From Bacteroidia bacterium (GTDB lineage Bacteria > Bacteroidota > Bacteroidia > Flavobacteriales > Flavobacteriaceae): DNA of 64,000 nt. Under the pieces are notes generated by a model. That model saw only the letters and a list, made by a program, of their open reading frames with translations, was not told where the DNA came from and made no database searches. The stretch spans positions 62,001-126,000 of the forward strand of contig JAUIMB010000009.1 in assembly GCA_030432635.1 (NCBI GenBank), written 5' to 3'. Position numbers and translations under genes: made by a program. Within the stretch, counting starts at the first letter, position 1. Every line of letters starts with the position of its first letter. This document shows, piece after piece, positions 49,786 to 59,644 of this stretch.

Positions 49786-50610
49786 TTAAAAACGATTATC
49801 ACCATCGAGCAAATCGCCAAGTCCGCCAAGAATACTGCCCTCGCCTTTACTATTTCCTCCACGAGGTAAAGAAGACACAATACGTCCAGCTAATCGACTA
49901 AAAGGTAAAGATTGTACATAAACAATACCTGGACCTTGTAATTTGGCAAAGAACAGGCCTTCTCCTCCAAACACCGTGTTTTTAATGCCACCTACAAACT
50001 CGATATCATAATCAATATCTTGGGTAAAGCCAATAATGCATCCTGTGTCAACTTTCAAGGTCTCTCCTGCTTGCAGTACTTTTCGCGCCATGGTGCCTCC
50101 AGCATGAACAAAAGCCATACCATCACCTTCTAACTTTTGCATGATAAAGCCTTCTCCACCGAAAAGTCCTCGCCCTAATTTTTTGGAAAACTCTATGCCA
50201 ACGCTTACACCCTTAGCTGCACAAAGGAAGGCGTCTTTTTGACAAATGAATTTCCCATTGTATTCCATTAGGTCTATTGGGATGATTTTACCTGGATATG
50301 GTGATGCGAAAGAGACGTTACGCTTTCCTGAGAGATCGTTGTAAAAAGCCGTCATAAATAAACTTTCTCCCGTAAGAATTCGTTTTCCTGCACCTAAAAT
50401 TTTACCCAAAAAGCCTTTATCTTTTTGTGATCCATCACCAAAAATGGTATCCATTTTAATTCCTTCATCCATCATCATAAAGCTTCCCGATTCGGCAATC
50501 ACAGCTTCTTGAGGATCTAGTTCTATCTCTACGTATTGCATCTCTTCACCATAAATACGGTAATCGATTTCATGTGCATTTCTATCGTTATAATCTGGTA
50601 GTTTTTCCAT
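49786..50610 (-). CDS. AIM24/TIGR00266 family protein
   Basis: 'IYGEEMQYVEIELDPQEAVIAESGSFMMMDEGIKMDTIFG', Gly-rich beta pattern. Confidence 0.88.
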   Translation of the reverse strand: MEKLPDYNDRNAHEIDYRIYGEEMQYVEIELDPQEAVIAESGSFMMMDEGIKMDTIFGDGSQKDKGFLGKILGAGKRILTGESLFMTAFYNDLSGKRNVSFASPYPGKIIPIDLMEYNGKFICQKDAFLCAAKGVSVGIEFSKKLGRGLFGGEGFIMQKLEGDGMAFVHAGGTMARKVLQAGETLKVDTGCIIGFTQDIDYDIEFVGGIKNTVFGGEGLFFAKLQGPGIVYVQSLPFSRLAGRIVSSLPRGGNSKGEGSILGGLGDLLDGDNRF

Positions 50611-50741
50611 AGTTGAACGTTTTTATTGTTTTTAGATTGATTCAGTTATAGGTTGTATCATCATTGGTTTTGTTACAGCTAGTGCGCAATGTTCTTAAGA
50701 AATTCAAAAATCGCCACGCACTGCTCTCTGCGAAACAAAAT

Positions 50742-51197
50742 CTAAGATTTTAGTTTTACTGTCCACTCAAAATTGAAATCAGAGACTAGTATACCTTCGG
50801 CGTTTGTCCCTTTGGCATTTAGCCAGACGGTCTGTCCTTCTCCCGTCTCAATAGTTTTATTTATAGCATCATCAATGAGAGCGCCTTGATCACATGAAAA
50901 TGTAATGCGTCCTGTCGCTTTTTTCGTAAAAGTCGCATTATTGGAAGCGACCAACATCGATATTTGTTTACCACTAGACCAAATTTTCGACATGACCAAT
51001 GCTCCAGTGGTCAACTCTGCTGCCATACCTTGCACAGCCCAAAACATGGATTTAAATGGATTTTGGTTGATCCATCTATGCTTTACGGTCACTTTACAAT
51101 GGTTATTAGACAAAGACTTGGTTCTCACACCACAAAAATAAGCTGATGGTAATTTGAACAATAAGAAGGTATTGATTTTTCTAGGAGAAATGGCCAT
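50742..51197 (-). CDS. DUF4442-like hotdog-fold protein
   Basis: 'RWINQNPFKSMFWAVQGMAAELTTGALVM'. Confidence 0.75.
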   Translation of the reverse strand: MAISPRKINTFLLFKLPSAYFCGVRTKSLSNNHCKVTVKHRWINQNPFKSMFWAVQGMAAELTTGALVMSKIWSSGKQISMLVASNNATFTKKATGRITFSCDQGALIDDAINKTIETGEGQTVWLNAKGTNAEGILVSDFNFEWTVKLKS

Positions 51198-51305
51198 TAT
51201 TTGTAGTATGTTTCAGCTAAAATATTGAAAATTATCGATAATTCAATATGTTAATATTATGTTAATTTTTAGTACTATGCGTAACATAATACCTTTTTTT
51301 GGACA

Positions 51306-51313
51306 TATATTTG
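51306..51313 (+). promoter_or_regulatory. candidate Bacteroidota -7 box (TATATTTG) upstream of DUF4870 gene
   Basis: Matches TANNTTTG, 29 nt before the ATG; no clear -33 TTG at the expected spacing. Confidence 0.35.
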
Positions 51314-51342
51314 CATAAGAAATTACTATATGTTTTGAAATC

Positions 51343-51789
51343 ATGGCAAACAATCATCAAAAAAACATCGCAACCTTTATTCATTTATCAACCTTTAGCA
51401 GGTTTATCATTCCGCTTGGGAATTACATTGGACCTATTGCATTATGGATGATCAATAAGGACAAATCTGATTTTATTGACGCACATGGTAAGCAAGCCAT
51501 TAACTTTCAGATTAGTATTTTACTGTATACCATTATCATTGGAACATTGACCATTCCGTTTTTCATCTTTAAGTTGTTCAACGGTATTGACTTTATCGAT
51601 TTTCATGGGTTTCATGACTTCCATATCGACATAGGTGAACCTTCGCCTCTATTATATATCTCTGGCGGATTAGGGTTTCTAGCGGTTATTGCATTTATTT
51701 TGGAATTGGTGCTAATCGTGATCGCTAGCTTAAAGGCAAGAGATGGTGAATTTTATGAATATCCACTCACCATCAATTTTTTAAAATAA
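51343..51789 (+). CDS. DUF4870 domain membrane protein
   Basis: 'LGNYIGPIALWMINKDKSDFIDAHGKQAINFQISILLY'. Confidence 0.9.
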   Translation: MANNHQKNIATFIHLSTFSRFIIPLGNYIGPIALWMINKDKSDFIDAHGKQAINFQISILLYTIIIGTLTIPFFIFKLFNGIDFIDFHGFHDFHIDIGEPSPLLYISGGLGFLAVIAFILELVLIVIASLKARDGEFYEYPLTINFLK

Positions 51790-51832
51790 CAATCGACCAT
51801 TACAACCATGCATCTATTTTACAAACATATAC

Positions 51833-51951
51833 GCGTTAGGGATTGCAACGATAGCTTTTGGCGAGGTGCGCATCGAGCCAAAACTTTAAGTGGAAAGCCC
51901 GACCCGTTTCCTGCAAGGTTTCGAAAACCTTGTAGGCATTAAGGGTAACGC
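51833..51951 (+). ncRNA. putative structured intergenic element (closing helix plus two hairpins)
   Basis: GCGTTA...TAACGC closing helix; TTTTGGC...GCCAAAA; CCTGCAAGGTTT...AAACCTTGTAGG; conserved-looking GTGGAAAGCCCGACCC linker. Confidence 0.5.
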
Positions 51952-51961
51952 CAAAAAGAAA

Positions 51962-51994
<33 letters not shown>

Positions 51995-52064
51995 TCAATG
52001 CGCTTAAACCAAGACATTGGCGTATGAACCAAAAAACGAACAGTTTCACTTTAAAATCTCATTT

Positions 52065-52403
52065 ATGAAGATAGAAAACACAAAAGCTCAAATGCGAAAA
52101 GGCGTGTTGGAGTACTGTATTTTATCAGTGCTTAAGGATGATGACGCTTACGTGGCAGAAATCCTCGACACCCTTAAAGACGCAAAATTGCTAGTCGTAG
52201 AAGGAACTATATATCCGCTACTCACAAGACTCAAAAATGCTGGATTGCTCAATTACCGTTGGGAAGAATCCACCTCAGGACCACCACGAAAGTATTATGG
52301 TCTTACCGAAACCGGACAGTTGTTCCTTAAGGAATTGACAACCACCTGGAACGAATTACAAAACGCAGTTAACATAGTAACAAGACAAAAAAACACGAAA
52401 TAA
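52065..52403 (+). CDS. PadR family transcriptional regulator
   Basis: 'MRKGVLEYCILSVLKDDDAYVAEILDTLKDAKLLVVEGTIYPLLTRLKNAGLL'; ATG at 52065 preferred over TTG at 52017. Confidence 0.92.
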   Translation: MKIENTKAQMRKGVLEYCILSVLKDDDAYVAEILDTLKDAKLLVVEGTIYPLLTRLKNAGLLNYRWEESTSGPPRKYYGLTETGQLFLKELTTTWNELQNAVNIVTRQKNTK

Positions 52404-54220
52404 TGAATAAAACAGTCAACATAAATTTAGCAGGTATATTCTTTCATATTGATGAAGATGCATACTTAAAATTACAACGCTATCTTGAGGCTATAAAACG
52501 TTCATTTACAGACTCTCAAGGTCGTTCGGAAATCATCGCTGATATCGAAGCTCGTATTGCAGAGCTCTTTAGTGAGCGCATTCAAAATGAAAGACAGGTC
52601 ATCGGTAACAAAGAAGTCGATGAAGTCATTACCATTATGGGACAACCTGAAGATTATTTGGTCGATGATGAAATTTTTGAAGATGAACCAAAACGCTCGT
52701 ATTCGAGACGTTCTACCACTTCAAAAAAACTATATAGAGACACTGAAAACTCCTATGTTGGTGGTGTTTCGTCAGGATTGGCACACTACTTTGGCATCGA
52801 TGCTCTATGGATTCGTTTGATTTGGTTTCTGCTCATTTTTGGCGCTGGAACTGGTGTATTGCTCTATATTTTATTATGGATTTTTGTACCAGAAGCCACG
52901 ACAACTTCTGAAAAGTTGATGATGAAAGGAGAGCCTGTGAACATCTCCAACATTGAAAAAAAAATCAAGGACGGATTTGAAACGGTTTCGGAATCGGTGA
53001 CCGATGTGGCCAAAAATGTATCCGACACCATCTCTGACGCGACTAAAAACGTAGATTTTAGTAAACCAGGCAATAAGATCAAATCGTCATCAAAATCATT
53101 TTTTGATACCATTGGTGATATTATCATGTTCTTTTTTAAGGTCTTTGCCAAGTTTTTCGGACTTATCCTGATGATCGTTGGTGCAGTTACTATTATATCT
53201 TTGGTTGTAAGTCTATTTAGCCTTAATCTTTTGGATAATGTGCACCTTCCTGGTGTCAACTTTTTCAGCATTGCAGAAACCGCGAATGTTCCGCTATGGT
53301 TGATGTCGATTCTCGTATTTTTCCTTGTTGGAATTATTGCATTCTTTATATTCTATCTAGGATTGAAAATTCTAATCAATAACCTCAAGTCCATTGGTAA
53401 TGCCGCAAAATACACCTTATTGGGTCTGTGGTTGATCTCTTTGGTTTCTCTTATCATATTATCTGTAAAGTTCGGATTGAGTTTTAAAGAAGAAGGGACT
53501 TCTGTCAAAACAGAAAAATTAGCTAGTATTACAGCCAATGATACGATTCGTTTAAGAATGAACGATCATGAGCTATTCACACGAAATCGCTATTATAGAA
53601 ACTATGGTTTTGACACTGCGTATGACGACAATGACAATAAAATCCTGTATTCTAGAGGTATTCGACTTATTGTAAGATCGACCAAGGACAGTATTGGTAA
53701 AATACGTATTGAACGTAGTGCCAGAGGATCCGACTTTTTAGATGCCAAGGATCGTGCAGAGCTTATTCAATACCATTATGAACTTAAGGCTAATGAGCTG
53801 CTATTGGACAGCTATTTTACCCTTCCATTGGATGCCATCAGAAAAGGACAAAAATTGAAAGTAACGGTTTACCTTCCTGAAGGGTCTGTACTCTATGCCG
53901 ATGAAAACACCTATCACTATCACAGTAATGATTATTACTACAATGACATTCTTGAACACGACATGGAAGAACATTATTTAAAAATCATTAGTAGTGGTGT
54001 GGAATGTTTGGATTGCCCAGAGGATGAAAGCTTTAAAACCACGATTGAAATCGATGATGAAGCATCCAACATTCAGATTAATAATGAAGGTATTAAAGCC
54101 AAATCTAAAGATAGTAGTTTGCAAATTGATGAGGAAGGCCTGAAGGCAAAGTCAGAGGATATCAGAGTGAATATCGATGACAATGGTATAGAGATTACAA
54201 CTGAAGACAATGACAATTAA
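52403..54220 (+). CDS. PspC domain membrane protein
   Basis: 'KLYRDTENSYVGGVSSGLAHYFGIDALWIRLIWFLLIFGAGTGVLLYILLWIFVPEA'. Confidence 0.9.
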   Translation: MNKTVNINLAGIFFHIDEDAYLKLQRYLEAIKRSFTDSQGRSEIIADIEARIAELFSERIQNERQVIGNKEVDEVITIMGQPEDYLVDDEIFEDEPKRSYSRRSTTSKKLYRDTENSYVGGVSSGLAHYFGIDALWIRLIWFLLIFGAGTGVLLYILLWIFVPEATTTSEKLMMKGEPVNISNIEKKIKDGFETVSESVTDVAKNVSDTISDATKNVDFSKPGNKIKSSSKSFFDTIGDIIMFFFKVFAKFFGLILMIVGAVTIISLVVSLFSLNLLDNVHLPGVNFFSIAETANVPLWLMSILVFFLVGIIAFFIFYLGLKILINNLKSIGNAAKYTLLGLWLISLVSLIILSVKFGLSFKEEGTSVKTEKLASITANDTIRLRMNDHELFTRNRYYRNYGFDTAYDDNDNKILYSRGIRLIVRSTKDSIGKIRIERSARGSDFLDAKDRAELIQYHYELKANELLLDSYFTLPLDAIRKGQKLKVTVYLPEGSVLYADENTYHYHSNDYYYNDILEHDMEEHYLKIISSGVECLDCPEDESFKTTIEIDDEASNIQINNEGIKAKSKDSSLQIDEEGLKAKSEDIRVNIDDNGIEITTEDNDN

Positions 54221-54343
54221 TCAATCGTGAAACAATTCAGCAGCGAAAATTAACGGTTCAGTTATTTAAATTACCACTAACCAACCATTTTTTAAATCTT
54301 TGAACCGTCGCTCTGAATCTTTCAGATCAATCACAATGAAATC

Positions 54344-54823
54344 ATGAAGTCCATAGTTATTTGTTTCTCATTATTATTCGGAATTTTAAGTGCGCAAGGA
54401 CAATCGCAGTCTTCCGAAGTGTATGCCATACTTAAAGCAAAAGATAGTGTTTTGTTCGAACGCAGTTTCAACCTCTGTGAAACTTACCATTTGAACGCAC
54501 TTATTTCTGAAGACTTCGAATTCTATCATGATAAATCTGGAGTGACCAACTCAAAGGCTGATTTCATTAAAATTATGGAAACTGGAATTTGTAACCCAAA
54601 TAACCCAACCACATCCAGACGAGAACTTGTTGGCAGCTTAGAAGTGTTCCCGCTATACGACAATGGCACATTATATGGCGCTTTGCAAAATGGAACCCAT
54701 AGGTTCTTCGAGACAACCAACGGCAAGGAAATCAAGGGAAGTATCGCCAAGTTTTCGCATTTATGGATTCTTGAAAACAACACATGGAAGTTAAAACGAG
54801 TGATCAGTTTTGATCACAAATAA
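54344..54823 (+). CDS. DUF4440/NTF2-like secreted protein
   Basis: Signal peptide, SnoaL-like pattern 'HLNALISEDFEFYHDKSGVTNSKADFI'. Confidence 0.75.
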   Translation: MKSIVICFSLLFGILSAQGQSQSSEVYAILKAKDSVLFERSFNLCETYHLNALISEDFEFYHDKSGVTNSKADFIKIMETGICNPNNPTTSRRELVGSLEVFPLYDNGTLYGALQNGTHRFFETTNGKEIKGSIAKFSHLWILENNTWKLKRVISFDHK

Positions 54824-54881
54824 CATTATAAACTAATCATCAATCGTTACTGAAAACATCAGTACATAAACACAATTAATC

Positions 54882-55598
54882 ATGACAACACTCACGAAAA
54901 TTATTATCGCTGCCATATTGAGCGCCTTTTTAGTCTCCTGTAATCTTGACTTTGGAGTTCAGGGAAATGGCAATGTATCAACCGTTGAACGCAACCTCGA
55001 AGATGATTTTAATCGCATTGAGGCCAGCCGTGGACTTGATGTCTATCTCACCCAAAGTGACACTAAAATGTTAAAGGTCCAAGCCGATGAGAACCTTCAC
55101 GACTTAATTATTACAGAAGTTGAGGATGAAACCCTTAAAATCTATACTGCAGAGAACATTGGTCGGTGTGAATCCAAAAAAGTAATGGTCAATGTTAGTG
55201 ACCTTAGCCTTATTTCTGCTACCAGTGGTAGCGATGTATACTCTACAAATACTCTAGTGGCCAATGACATTAAATTGGTGACTACAAGTGGATCTGATAT
55301 GGAAGTGGATCTTGAGGCACAATCAACAACCTTGGCAGCAACAAGTGGTAGCGATATCAAAATTGCTGGAAGCACGACAACATTGAGTGCCTCAGCGACA
55401 AGCGGAAGTGACATAAAGGCGAGTAAGTTTATTTCGAAAACCTGTACAGCTGCTGCAACCAGTGGTGCTGATGTGGAAGTATACGTAGAAGAAAGCCTTA
55501 GCGCTGGAGCAACCAGTGGAGGCGATATTAGATATCACGGCAATCCGAAAAAGGTGAGCAAAAAAGACAGTTCAGCAGGAAGCGTAAAAGCCAAATAA
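54882..55598 (+). CDS. DUF2807 (head GIN) lipoprotein, TSGSD repeats
   Basis: Lipobox LVSC; 'FNRIEASRGLDVYLTQSD', repeated TSGSD motifs. Confidence 0.85.
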   Translation: MTTLTKIIIAAILSAFLVSCNLDFGVQGNGNVSTVERNLEDDFNRIEASRGLDVYLTQSDTKMLKVQADENLHDLIITEVEDETLKIYTAENIGRCESKKVMVNVSDLSLISATSGSDVYSTNTLVANDIKLVTTSGSDMEVDLEAQSTTLAATSGSDIKIAGSTTTLSASATSGSDIKASKFISKTCTAAATSGADVEVYVEESLSAGATSGGDIRYHGNPKKVSKKDSSAGSVKAK

Positions 55599-55635
55599 GC
55601 CTTATAAACCAACCCATTAATCAATCATTTTTAGG

Positions 55636-55677
55636 CCATTTCAAACTTGAAATCAAGTTTGGGATGGTTTTTGTTTT
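55636..55677 (+). terminator. terminator downstream of DUF2807 gene
   Basis: CCATTTCAAACTTG-aaat-CAAGTTTGGGATGG (2 G.U pairs) then TTTTTGTTTT. Confidence 0.75.
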
Positions 55678-55705
55678 ATATTTGTTATAACTCTAATAAT
55701 AACAA

Positions 55706-56539
55706 ATGAAACGCATTAGCCTATTTCTATGTCTCATTTTGTGCGCTACTACTACAATCCATGCACAGGATGCTGAAAAAATAAAAGGTGATAAAAACCT
55801 GTCCATCAAACAGACTTATGTTGATGATTTTAATAAAATCATTATTGGTGGCGATTTTGAAGTTGAACTTTTCTACAATAAAAAAACCTCGGTTGAAATT
55901 GAAACCGACGATAACTTGCACGCCTATATCGACATACAAGTAATTGATAGTGTCCTTACATTATCAACAACTGCTGAGATAAGACCAAAAAAATTAAACA
56001 TAAAGATCAATTATGGAGATGCATTTTCCCATATTGAAGTGAAGGACAATGCCGAAGTAAGGTCGCTTACCTCTCTCGAGTTGAACAATGCCTCATTGGT
56101 GACCACAGGTTCAGCAAGAGCCTATTTGAACATCAAAACAGATAACTTTCGGTTTGTAAGCACAGACAAAACCAAAGTAAAACTGAATATCACAGCCAAT
56201 AATGTCACAGCTGAAGTAAGTGACAATACCAAGATGGATGCCTTAATCAATGCTACAGACGCAAAGTTAGACCTCTATCAACGTGCAAATGCTGATATCG
56301 AAGGAACAGTTAAGACCTTAGCACTTCGCACTGATAACAATGCAAAATTCAACGGAAAGAACTTTACCTCCAACACATGTACTGTACTTGCCGAAATGGA
56401 GTCGGATGTTTATGTTGAAGTGACCGATAGCATCACCATAGATGCCTCTGGCGCAAGTGAAATTTACCTTTATGGAAATCCGCAGATCACGATCAACAAG
56501 TTCCTAGATACTGTAAAACTTCAGAAAAAAGAAAAATAG
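55706..56539 (+). CDS. DUF2807-like secreted protein (paralogue)
   Basis: 'VDDFNKIIIGGDFEVELFYNKKTSVEIETDDNLHAYI'. Confidence 0.8.
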   Translation: MKRISLFLCLILCATTTIHAQDAEKIKGDKNLSIKQTYVDDFNKIIIGGDFEVELFYNKKTSVEIETDDNLHAYIDIQVIDSVLTLSTTAEIRPKKLNIKINYGDAFSHIEVKDNAEVRSLTSLELNNASLVTTGSARAYLNIKTDNFRFVSTDKTKVKLNITANNVTAEVSDNTKMDALINATDAKLDLYQRANADIEGTVKTLALRTDNNAKFNGKNFTSNTCTVLAEMESDVYVEVTDSITIDASGASEIYLYGNPQITINKFLDTVKLQKKEK

Positions 56540-56582
56540 TTCCTGTAACTCAAACCAACCTTAACAATTCAATTCAAACACA

Positions 56583-58400
56583 ATGAAAAAAACACTTGTT
56601 CTGCTAGCTGTCCTCATTGCTATGGCTTCCTGTAAAAAAGATAAAGAAAGCGTTAGTTCCTCTGCCATCCCTAAGGAAGAGGTTCAAACTTTTTTGGATG
56701 AATACACCGCAACCTATAAAAAGCTGTATTATGCGTCTTCGAAGGCTGAATGGGATGCAAACACTAAAATCGTAACTGGAGATACCACAAATGCTTACAA
56801 GGTCCAAAAAGCAAATGAAGCCTTTGCAAAATTTACAGGAAGTACAGATGTCATCGAGAAAACCAAAAAGTTTCTTGAACACAAGGATAACTTGGATATT
56901 GTTCAGGTACGTCAATTAAACTCTATTTTATATACTGCAGCCAATAATCCAGAAACAGTTTCTGATTTGGTTACAGAACGAATCGCAGCAGAAAATGCTC
57001 AGAACGAAGCACTTTTCGGTTTTGATTTCCAAGTAAACGGAAAGTCGGTAACCACTGGTGATATTGATAAGGTCTTACGTGAATCCAGTGACGAAGCTGA
57101 ACGGTTGGCAAATTGGGAAGCATCAAAAGACGTAGGTAAAGGACTTAAGGACGGACTTGAAAAGTTGAGGGACCTGCGAAATGAAACTGTAGCTGCGCTT
57201 GGTTACGACGATTACTTTACCTATCAGGTTTCAGATTACGGTATGACGCGACAGGAAATGCTCAATGAAATGAACAAGATGGTCAAGGAAGTTTGGCCAC
57301 TTTATAGAGAATTACATACTTGGGCAAGATATGAACTTGCACAAAAATACAATGCAGAAGTTCCAGATTACCTTCCTGCACATTGGCTTCCAAATAGATG
57401 GGGACAAGATTGGAGTGCGCTTGTAAGTGTTGAAGGCTTGGACATTGATGGTGTTTTGGCCGATAAAGATCCTGAATGGATTGTTAAGGAAGGTGAAGAA
57501 TTTTATAAAAGCATAGGTTTTGATGCACTGCCTAAGAGCTTTTATGAAAAGTCCAGCATGTATCCACTTCCAACAGATGCGCCTTACAAAAAAAACAACC
57601 ATGCCTCTGCTTGGCATATGGATTTAGAAAATGATTTACGTTGTTTGATGAGTGTTGTACCCAATGCCGACTATTATGAGACCATTCACCATGAATTGGG
57701 TCATATTTACTATTATCAAGCCTACACCAACCCAAATGTCCCACCATTATTAAGAGGAGGTGCCAATCGTGGTTATCACGAAGCCATTGGGAGTCTGTTG
57801 GGCTTTGCGGCCATGCAAAAACCGTTCTTGGCAGGAAAAGGGCTTGTTGATGCCGATGCACCTATCGATGAAACACAGAATCTATTAAAGGAAGCCCTTA
57901 ATAACATTATATTCTTACCCTTTTCTGCTGGTGTCATGACAGAGTTTGAAAATGCGTTGTATGCTGAAAACCTGCCGAAAGACCAATTCAATGAAAAATG
58001 GTGGGAACTTGCCAAGAAATATCAAGGCATGGTTCCTCCTTCAGAGCGTGGCGAAGCCTATTGCGATGCAGCTTCAAAAACCCATATTAATAATGATGCT
58101 GCTCAATATTATGACTATGCCGTATCTTATATTTTACTGTTTCAGTTTCATGACCATATTTCGAAAAATATCTTAAATCAAGATCCACATGCGACCAACT
58201 ATTTTGGAAGTAAAAAAGTAGGAACTTTTTTAAAGGGTGTATTGGAAACTGGAGCCAATAATGACTGGAGAGTGTTACTTAAGGAAAGTGTAGGTAGTGA
58301 AATGAGTGCGAAGCCTATGTTGGAATATTTCAATCCGTTAATGGATTATCTTAAAGAACAGAACAAAGATCGATCGTACACCTTACCAGAAACTCTTTAG
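56583..58400 (+). CDS. M2 family (angiotensin-converting enzyme-like) peptidase, lipoprotein
   Basis: 'YETIHHELGHIYYYQAY' HExxH and 'GYHEAIGSLLGFA' third-ligand motif; lipobox MASC. Confidence 0.9.
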   Translation: MKKTLVLLAVLIAMASCKKDKESVSSSAIPKEEVQTFLDEYTATYKKLYYASSKAEWDANTKIVTGDTTNAYKVQKANEAFAKFTGSTDVIEKTKKFLEHKDNLDIVQVRQLNSILYTAANNPETVSDLVTERIAAENAQNEALFGFDFQVNGKSVTTGDIDKVLRESSDEAERLANWEASKDVGKGLKDGLEKLRDLRNETVAALGYDDYFTYQVSDYGMTRQEMLNEMNKMVKEVWPLYRELHTWARYELAQKYNAEVPDYLPAHWLPNRWGQDWSALVSVEGLDIDGVLADKDPEWIVKEGEEFYKSIGFDALPKSFYEKSSMYPLPTDAPYKKNNHASAWHMDLENDLRCLMSVVPNADYYETIHHELGHIYYYQAYTNPNVPPLLRGGANRGYHEAIGSLLGFAAMQKPFLAGKGLVDADAPIDETQNLLKEALNNIIFLPFSAGVMTEFENALYAENLPKDQFNEKWWELAKKYQGMVPPSERGEAYCDAASKTHINNDAAQYYDYAVSYILLFQFHDHISKNILNQDPHATNYFGSKKVGTFLKGVLETGANNDWRVLLKESVGSEMSAKPMLEYFNPLMDYLKEQNKDRSYTLPETL

Positions 58401-58421
58401 AACTTAAAGACAGAAACATAA

Positions 58422-58454
58422 AAGAAGCCCAAAGTATTGAACTTTGGGCTTCTT
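58422..58454. terminator. bidirectional terminator between M2 peptidase and trxB
   Basis: AAGAAGCCCAAAGT-attga-ACTTTGGGCTTCTT, 14-bp perfect stem. Confidence 0.85.
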
Positions 58455-58472
58455 ACTTTAGCTTTTTTTGGC

Positions 58473-59453
58473 TTAATTGTAAGTTGAGGTTGACACTTCA
58501 AAATCAGATTCCTTAGCAGCCAAATATCGTTCAGCATCCAAAGCAGCCATACAACCTGTACCTGCAGCTGTAACCGCTTGACGATATACATGATCGGCAG
58601 CATCACCAGACACAAAGACACCATCTATATTGGTTTTAGCAGTTCCAGGTACATTGATGATATAACCTGTTTCATCTAACTTGAGGTAATCCTTGAAAAT
58701 ATCTGTATTGGGTTTGTGACCAATAGCTACAAAGAAACCTGTAGCTGGAATCTCAAACTTTTCATTAGTTTGATTATTAAAGACACGCACTCCGGTAACA
58801 ACTTGTCCATCTCCCAAGACCTCATCAGTTTCAGTGTTATAAAGAATCTCAATATTCTCGGTGTTTTTTACGCGATTGGCCATGATTTTAGAGGCTCTAA
58901 ACTCATCACGTCTCACCAACATTGTAACTTTTTTGCATAATTTCGATAAATAATGTGCCTCTTCACAAGCGCTATCTCCAGCTCCAACAATAACCACTTC
59001 TTGATTTCTGTAGAAAAAGCCGTCACAAACAGCGCAAGCTGAGACACCTCCTCCAAGTTTCAGGTATTTCTGCTCAGAATCCAGTCCTAGGTATTTTGCA
59101 GATGCACCTGTAGATATGATAACTGTCTTACAGTGAATTTCCTTGGTATCATTCACCCATACTTTATGAATATCTCCAGAAAAATCCACTTTGGTAACCC
59201 AACCATCACGAATATCAGTCCCAAAACGAGCAGCTTGTTTTTGTAGTTCGATCATCATCTCTGGTCCAGTAATTCCGTCAGGATATCCTGGAAAATTTTC
59301 CACATCATTCGTGGTTGTTAATTGGCCTCCAGGCTGTGTGCCTTGGTATAACACAGGTTCCATATTTGCCCTTGACGCATAGATAGCTGCTGTATATCCA
59401 GCAGGACCTGAACCTATGATTAGGCAATTTACATGTTCGATTGTTTCAGACAT
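58473..59453 (-). CDS. trxB: thioredoxin-disulfide reductase
   Basis: 'LIIGSGPAGYTAAIYASRANMEPVLYQG', 'CAVCDGFFY' CxxC, 'VIVGAGDSACEEA'. Confidence 0.93.
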   Translation of the reverse strand: MSETIEHVNCLIIGSGPAGYTAAIYASRANMEPVLYQGTQPGGQLTTTNDVENFPGYPDGITGPEMMIELQKQAARFGTDIRDGWVTKVDFSGDIHKVWVNDTKEIHCKTVIISTGASAKYLGLDSEQKYLKLGGGVSACAVCDGFFYRNQEVVIVGAGDSACEEAHYLSKLCKKVTMLVRRDEFRASKIMANRVKNTENIEILYNTETDEVLGDGQVVTGVRVFNNQTNEKFEIPATGFFVAIGHKPNTDIFKDYLKLDETGYIINVPGTAKTNIDGVFVSGDAADHVYRQAVTAAGTGCMAALDAERYLAAKESDFEVSTSTYN

Positions 59454-59644
59454 AATTTAGATTTCAAATTTGGTAAAGCAAAAGTAGTAGTTTTGACGAC
59501 ATCCTTACGCCAAAGTTATTAACAGAAGTTATATTAACATAGGCGTTTTAAATATTAAAGCGACTGAAAATGAAGCTTAAAGTATAGGTAATGCAGTCAT
59601 TTTTTCGTAAATTTAAAGTGATTCACACGCTAAATCAATTCGTT

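Noticed and set aside
51808-51942. 44-aa ORF (MHLFYKHIRVRDCNDSFWRGAHRAK...)
   Set aside because: It runs through the structured element; arm complementarity explains the sequence better than coding, and composition is atypical.
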